Source: Chytriomyces cf. hyalinus JEL632
Taxonomy: Eukaryota; Chytridiomycota; Chytridiomycetes; Chytridiales; Chytriomycetaceae
Reading direction: 5' to 3'
Assembly: GCA_025435555.1 (NCBI GenBank)
Contig: JAIWWG010000050.1
Location: forward strand, 186,001-250,000
DNA length: 64,000 nucleotides
Part shown: piece by piece, positions 58,567 to 64,000 of the stretch
Numbering within the stretch: position 1 is the stretch's first letter
How the letters are laid out: every line of letters begins with the position of its first letter
Notes under the pieces: model-generated
Database searches by the model: none
Seen by the model: only the letters and a program-made list of their open reading frames with translations
What the model was told of the DNA's origin: nothing
Position numbers and translations under genes: made by a program

Positions 58567-60138
58567 ATGGCCGCAACGAATGCGATTGCCGTCGCACTGA
58601 CAGCTCTCTCGGGTCTTCTTCAAACCCGAAACCTGGCAATTAGCATATTCAATGCATACACTTTCAAGTGGTCCAACGCGTCCATCATGTCCGTCGTCTC
58701 TCAAGCGAGTCTCTTTCTGTGGGCCATCAGCAACCTTGTTGTAGCAATAACACCAAACTTTGATTTGCCTGTCGCCATTCTGCTCTCGCGTTTCTTATGG
58801 ATGATCCACTCGTTTCTGTGCTTGGCAGCAAGCAAAGCGCGGCTGATGCAGGTCAGCACAGAGGCCACCTTTGCCCGACCAGGCACTATCTCATGGCTTT
58901 ACTACGTGTTGATTGTATTCTGGCTCTTTTGTGTGTCCGTCAGTGTTGGAGTTGGCGGTATTGTGATTGATTTGTTGAAGAGGGGTGCAGGGACGAGTAT
59001 CTGCGCAACCGCTTGGACGGGGTGGACCATGGTTTTAAGCCGGGCAACATGCGCAGAAGTAGTTCAGACGGGTAATAGGTGGAGTATTGATTGGGACGTG
59101 AATGTGTTTGTTGGGGTGGTGCAACTTTTGTGGAACCTGCTCTTTTACACGCTGGATTTGTATGCTCACTATTTAGGTGACTTCTTTTCCTTTGCTGACG
59201 CGATTCCTTCTTTCTCGTAACAAATTCCACACTTTGCAGTCCTGCAAATGCTGATAATGTCCCAGCGAGAGTTGGCAGACAACTTGAAAAGTTCTCTCAA
59301 CGGCAGTGTCGGCTGCTTGTCCACTCCAAGTCCCGTCGAAATCCCGTCTCGGCCACCGTCACAAAGACCCAGTTCGTTAATAATGTCTCCATCTGCAGCC
59401 TCACCCACCACACCGGTGGTTCATAACGGGAAAGATGTGAAGTTGCCGCCGGACCGCCTGCCTCTGCACGATAAATCAAACAGTCCACCTGTTAGAGGAT
59501 ACATTGCTGGAGTAGGAGGGGTCACGTCTCCCATGAGTCTGGATTCGCCCAAATTTGCGGGTGTGGCAAGCCCGACAATCGTTGTGGAGTCGGAATCTGA
59601 AGCAACAGATCAGTCACACACAAGCATCGCAAAAACTGAGAATAAGAAGCAGCTAACTGAAAGCCTGGTGGCAGATAGGCCGAACCATGGAGGCGCCGAC
59701 CAGTCCTTCTCGAGAAACGAGTCCATCACCATGTTCACGCAGTCGTTCATCAACGCCAACAGACACTCCATGAAGATAAATACTAGAGTGAGGAATACTG
59801 CTCGGGTACCAACATCGCCAAACCATCTGCATCCTTCCATCGATCAGCGCGCAACGCCCTCGTTATGGACCGCGGAGGCTGGGCAAAATGAAAACGCAGC
59901 AAAAAGAAAGCTGTTACCGTACATACGAATTCGACAGTATCTCGTCGCATCGGTAGGTATCATAGCGGCTCTCTGGATACTGCCATGTCTGGTAGATTTG
60001 GGACTATGGCTGTCAGACAGGTGCGCATGTTTTGAAGGAATTGTGCTGGTACATTGGATGCTGTCTGTGGTTCCCCCCGTACATAGTTTTTTAGTTAGCT
60101 TGCATTTGTCGCGTGTGCGAACGCTGGTGTCCACGTAA
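58567..60138 (+). CDS. Orphan seven-helix membrane protein, GPCR-like layout
   Basis: Exons 58567-59176 and 59240-60138 sum to 1509 bases, giving 502 aa. Hydrophobic helices: NAIAVALTALSGLL, SLFLWAISNLVVAI, PVAILLSRFLWMIHSFLCLA, WLYYVLIVFWLFCVSVSVGV and VFVGVVQLLWNLLFYTLDLY. A ~240-residue Ser/Pro-rich polar stretch follows, then YLVASVGIIAALWILPCLVD and GIVLVHWMLSVVPPVHSFLV. Five helices, a very long polar loop and two helices is the shape of a G-protein-coupled receptor with an enlarged third inner loop. WILP in helix 6 recalls the CWxP element and VVPPVHSF sits where NPxxY would be, but neither is canonical. No family was recognised; an unrelated seven-helix transporter or enzyme is possible. 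Confidence 0.6.
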
Positions 60139-60264
60139 AACTGCGCAAAATATATTTTTAATTCTTGAACACATGAATGTGAGAAGGAGTTGGGAACCAA
60201 GCGCACGTCACTAACAGCGCCTGTTCTCTCGCACCAACACCAGCCGTGGCCGCCAGTTCCTCCC

Positions 60265-62991
60265 ATGATGGGCATGGGCATGGGAATGCCGCACCGCATG
60301 CCCATGCATATGAACATGACCCTGGTCCCGACCATGCAGATGCAGATCCCAGGTCCAAAGACCAGCGTATGTCCTCATTGCTTCTTCAATAATCAATCCA
60401 CTATGCTTGCGAATGCGCTAAATCGATGCTTCTTCAGGCGGAGTCGGACTGGATTTCGCATACCAAGCCGGACGGGAAGGTGTACTACTACAACAAAGTG
60501 ACGCATCAAAGTACATGGGATAAGCCGGACGAATTAAAGACGCCTTTGGAGGTACGCGTGTTCTGGCGTTGTATTTTGCATGGCTTATTTTCGATTCTCT
60601 TATCTTGCACTGGCTAACACAGAAAGCCCTTGCGGCCAGTCCTTGGAAAGAATACAAAACGGAGGATGGCAGAAAATACTATAGCAACTCAGGTTCGTCT
60701 GATCCCCTCTTCTCCTTCTTCTTTTTTTTTTATTTTTTTATTTTTTTATTTTATTTTATTTATTTTTTATTTTAGAATGTGATTGGATTGTGACCCGTCT
60801 GATGCATTCACCCTTTTATCACTAACTCTCGTCGCAGTGACGAAAGAGACTGTCTGGAAAGTTCCGGCCGAATACCAAGCAATCATTGATAGCCACGAAA
60901 TTGTTGTGCCGTTACCGCAGTTGGATGCAGTGCCACACGCCCCATCTACAGCAGCAGCTGCGCATGTCCAAATGAATTTCGAAACAAAAGAGGAAGCGGA
61001 AGTTGCATTCAAAGAGATGCTCGAAGCAGCGGTATGACTTTCTTTTTTGGATTTCCGCGCGATGTGAAAACAACCTGGTTTTCATTGGCCCTGTTTTTCT
61101 GTTATAGGAAGTGGGAATCGACTGGACTTGGGAGCAAACCATGCGTCATGTCATCAACAAGCCCATGTACAGATCATTAAAAACTCTAGCGGAGCGAAAA
61201 ACAGCGTTTCAAGAGTTTGTGGACGATAAGCGCAGAAAAATCAAAAAGGCTGAGGAGGAGAAATTGGCCTTTGAACGAGACACGCTGTTTGGACTTCTTG
61301 GTCAAATGGGCTCCGACCTGAACACGCATCTGCGTTATAAAAAGTTTAGCGAGACGTTTGCGGACGATGAAGCGTTTTTGTCGATTGATGCGAATCGCCG
61401 CGTGGCTCTCTTTGAAGAGTTCATGATTGAGTTTCGCAAAAAGGAGGCGGTGAGATATTCTTAACAATCTTTAAACTGACGTTTAAACACTGCTTAACCG
61501 CTTCCATATATTGTTTACCACCCCAATTCTCAGGAAGAAAAACGCGCCCTTCGAAGAGAAAACATTGAGCGCTTCAAACACATTCTGAAAACCACACCTA
61601 GTATCACGTGCACAACAACCTGGAACGAAGCGCAGCATCTTTGGGCATCTCACCCAGATTTCTTACCACCGTCTCCAAACAGCGTCAATCCCCTTCATTC
61701 CATGGAAGCCATCGACATTCTCGTCACATTTGAAGACCATATGAAACAACTTGAAGCGGCGTTTATGGAAAATTTGGAGAAACAGAGAGCTGCTGAACGC
61801 CGTGTGGAAAGGAAAAATCGCGACGCGTTCAGAACCTTGATGGACCGCTTCATTGGGGACGGTGTGATTCATATGCATGCCAAGTGGAAGGATGTGGTTC
61901 CCTTTTTGCGGGGCGAAAAGGCGTTGGAAGATATGGTGGGACAAGGGGGAAGCTCACCCTTGGAATTATTTTGGGATGTGATTGTGGCGCTTGAAGACAA
62001 GTACCTGCCTGTGCGCAAAGAGGTCATGGACGTTGTGCGGGTAAGCTTTACGGTTTTCGTGTTATTATTTGGAGCTTTATTGACAAAGTTTTGGGTGTAT
62101 TCTTCAACGCAAAGGCAAATGGCATCCAAGTAACTGTGCAAACGGTGTTTGGAGACTTTGAGCATGAATTTCGCCGCTTCCATCGCCCTGGGAGACATCC
62201 AATCGACCATGCGCATTTAAAGGCTGTCTTTGAAGAGGTGAGCATATCTTTTCCATCTATCAAGTATTGTTGTCGAAAAACTAAGGCGTTTCATTCAGCT
62301 CATGGTAAAAGCCGTGAATAAGCAAAAGGAAGAGGAGCACCGCAGAAAGGAAAAGAAGACCAAAAAGCGAATGGATGCGTTCAAGTCTGTGCTGAAGAAA
62401 CTGGATGATCCAAAAGTGACGAGTCAAAGTACGTGGGAGCAGATTCGAATTGTTGTGAAAGGGTCCGAGGAATACGCCGATCTGGACGAAGACCAACGCG
62501 TGGTTGTATTTGATAAGCTTGTGCGGAGATTGAAGGTGCGGGGTCTATTGAACATTGATATGGTTTATCATCTGGACATTCTGTTTCTTTGCCGCAATAT
62601 AGGAAAAGGAACAAGAAAGCCATTCCTCAAGTTCCGACGGCGAAGATGATCTAGAACGCGTAACGAAAAAGCGGAAGTCTTCGAATAAAGATCGCGAACG
62701 CGGTGACAGAGAGAGAGAGCGCAGTGAGCGTGGTGAGCGGGAGCGAGACCACCGTGATAGGGACCATAGGAGCAGGGATGATGACGACAAAAGGCACAAG
62801 AAGAGAGTGAGTGTTTTTCTTTTGTCTGACTCGTTTAATAGTCGTTTTAAATCTGGAAAATGATTCAGCGCTCCGTCCGCTCTGAAGATGAGTCAGAGCG
62901 AGGAGACAAAGATCGAAGTCGCCGTCGCGGAAGTATCCCGGAAGATGCGAATGACGCTAATCGAGGAGAAAAGGAGGATGGAGAGCTTTGA
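60265..62991 (+). CDS. PRP40: U1 snRNP-associated splicing factor Prp40 (PRPF40/FNBP3 type)
   Basis: Prp40 bridges the 5' splice site and branch point in early spliceosomes. The first ATG in frame is at 60265, in a Met/Gly/Pro-rich head ([13 protein letters not shown]). The open frame continues upstream, so a short 5' exon is possible. Two WW domains follow: [20 protein letters not shown] plus STWDKP, and [15 protein letters not shown] plus ETVWKVP. Then FF repeats: [75 protein letters not shown] and [20 protein letters not shown]. The end is an RS/RD/RE-rich tail ([19 protein letters not shown]). About eight introns; one has a long T/A-rich pyrimidine tract at about 60720-60775. Confidence 0.92.
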
Positions 62992-63110
62992 GGGAATGGC
63001 TTAATGACTTGTTTATGTTTGCTGCCGTAAAATTGAAAATACTCTTTCGACTGCATTTGAATGATCAGTTATTTATTCAGTCTGGTGGCATGAAAATCCA
63101 AAGAACAAAT

Positions 63111-64000
63111 CTAAGGCTGCTCTGGGATCCCCAGCCGTTGCAGCACTTTTACAGGCATACAATACCGTGGGTCAACAGGCTCCAAACCAGGATATCCCAG
63201 CAATGATAGTCCCGCGATCCCAAACAGAGTATGAAAAACGTCCGACACGTCTCCCGGACGATCCGCAATCCCTCCCGTGTCCGTGTCTTGTGCGTTTAAA
63301 ATGAATTGGACGAGTTTATCCCGATTGATCCAATGGATTCGATCCAAGATAGACAGGCAGGACAAGACCCACCAAGAGTAGCAGACGTCTTCGAGTTTTT
63401 CAGGGCGACCATTTAAACCACCGTTTTTCAACTGACGCTCTGCCAGCCACCATGCCAGTCGGTCCGTTTCCACCAAATCCAGGCGATTCTGAGAAGGTTG
63501 CGCGCTGTGTCGTCAGTGTCTTTTCGTGTTTTGGGACTACTACAGATATATACCACAATCGCGAGAGCTCCTACACAGCAAAATATTTGCCCGGAATGGC
63601 TTTCAGCGCCTGGAACAGAGCCGTATCCGCCGTCAAAGTTTTTGCATGAATGGATAAAAGTAACGGCTTTGCTGATGTCGACAAAGGGTGCCTGCAGCTT
63701 GCCAAGGAGGCTGAGACATGAGAGCGCACAGTAAGAAAAACGAGTATCGATTTCCGAGTATTCGTCGCCTGCAAAGGAACCGTCTGGTTGCTGCAGCGAT
63801 GCAACGTCTAAGAAACAGTTTACAATTAGACATCAAACAAATCGCACCGCAACAACACACCTACATTTTGCAGTTTGGTCACGGTCGATGCGGTCGAGGG
63901 CATCCAGTGTGCACAGGATCTGAACGGCACTCAACGTGTACAGTAAGTGCGCGTCGTGCCCCGTGTGTCCGCCGAATGCTCCGTTCGGGTGCCGACATGC
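63111..64000 (-). CDS. BET2: Rab geranylgeranyltransferase beta subunit (5' end outside window)
   Basis: The catalytic beta subunit that attaches geranylgeranyl groups to Rab GTPases. The gene runs off the right edge, so the N-terminus is missing. Seen, in order: [20 protein letters not shown] with [72 protein letters not shown]-region, [18 protein letters not shown] and [20 protein letters not shown]. The DxCYSWW block and its partners supply the zinc ligands (Asp, Cys, and His of DVFHT). The C-terminus is [10 protein letters not shown]. Introns lie near 63835-63870, 63735-63800 and 63480-63570. The inner joins are approximate. Confidence 0.88.

Overview
The window is nuclear DNA from a fungus. 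Almost every gene is broken by short GT-AG introns, mostly about 50-80 bases. Gaps between genes are small, often 40-140 bases on one strand or between divergent genes. Rxt3 (Rpd3L histone deacetylase complex), a Heh/Src1 inner nuclear membrane protein, a Met1-type siroheme methyltransferase and a YDR061W-like twin ABC ATPase point to fungi. IBtk, KXD1, Gdown1-like, FAM177-like and PRDX4-like genes are more familiar from animals. Together they suggest an early-diverging, chytrid-like fungus. This placement is inferred from gene content only. I saw no tRNA, rRNA, CRISPR array or recognisable transposon.

Layout. 0-5 kb: a DASS/SLC13 anion transporter (-) divergent from Rxt3 (+). 4.7-9 kb: an HXXXD acyltransferase (-), a decayed segment and a disordered protein (+). 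9-26.7 kb: a long minus-strand run of EMC2, a TPR protein, the siroheme methyltransferase, a mitochondrial BI-1/GHITM protein, IBtk, KXD1 and Heh/Src1. 26.8-30.1 kb: two divergent secreted-protein genes, a ricin-B/CAP protein and a GPI-type heme peroxidase. 31.6-33.3 kb: an old yellow enzyme gene and a broken partial copy of it. 33.4-41.9 kb: MTR4, a Gdown1-like protein and two tandem RPS6 genes. 42-46.9 kb: an organellar-type AsnRS, a peroxiredoxin that appears to be targeted to the ER, and a peroxisomal PMP47-type carrier. 47-54 kb: a FAM177-like protein, a membrane-anchored SGNH esterase, an unknown protein and DDX41. 54.4-64 kb: a Gln-rich universal stress protein, a glucosidase II beta-like membrane protein, a twin ABC ATPase, an orphan seven-helix protein, Prp40 and a truncated BET2.

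Most genes are housekeeping: RNA surveillance and splicing (MTR4, DDX41, Prp40), chromatin and nuclear envelope (Rxt3, Heh/Src1), translation (RPS6, AsnRS), ER (EMC2, ER peroxiredoxin, glucosidase II beta-like), peroxisome (PMP47) and Rab prenylation (BET2). They do not form one pathway. The points most worth a second look are the signal-peptide/peroxiredoxin/NDEL gene, the RPS6 pair with sharply bounded identity, the orphan seven-helix protein with a long loop before helix 6, the short glucosidase II beta-like membrane protein and the old yellow enzyme fragment. Exon joins are my own readings of splice signals. Where I state that exon lengths sum to a multiple of three, I counted them by hand.
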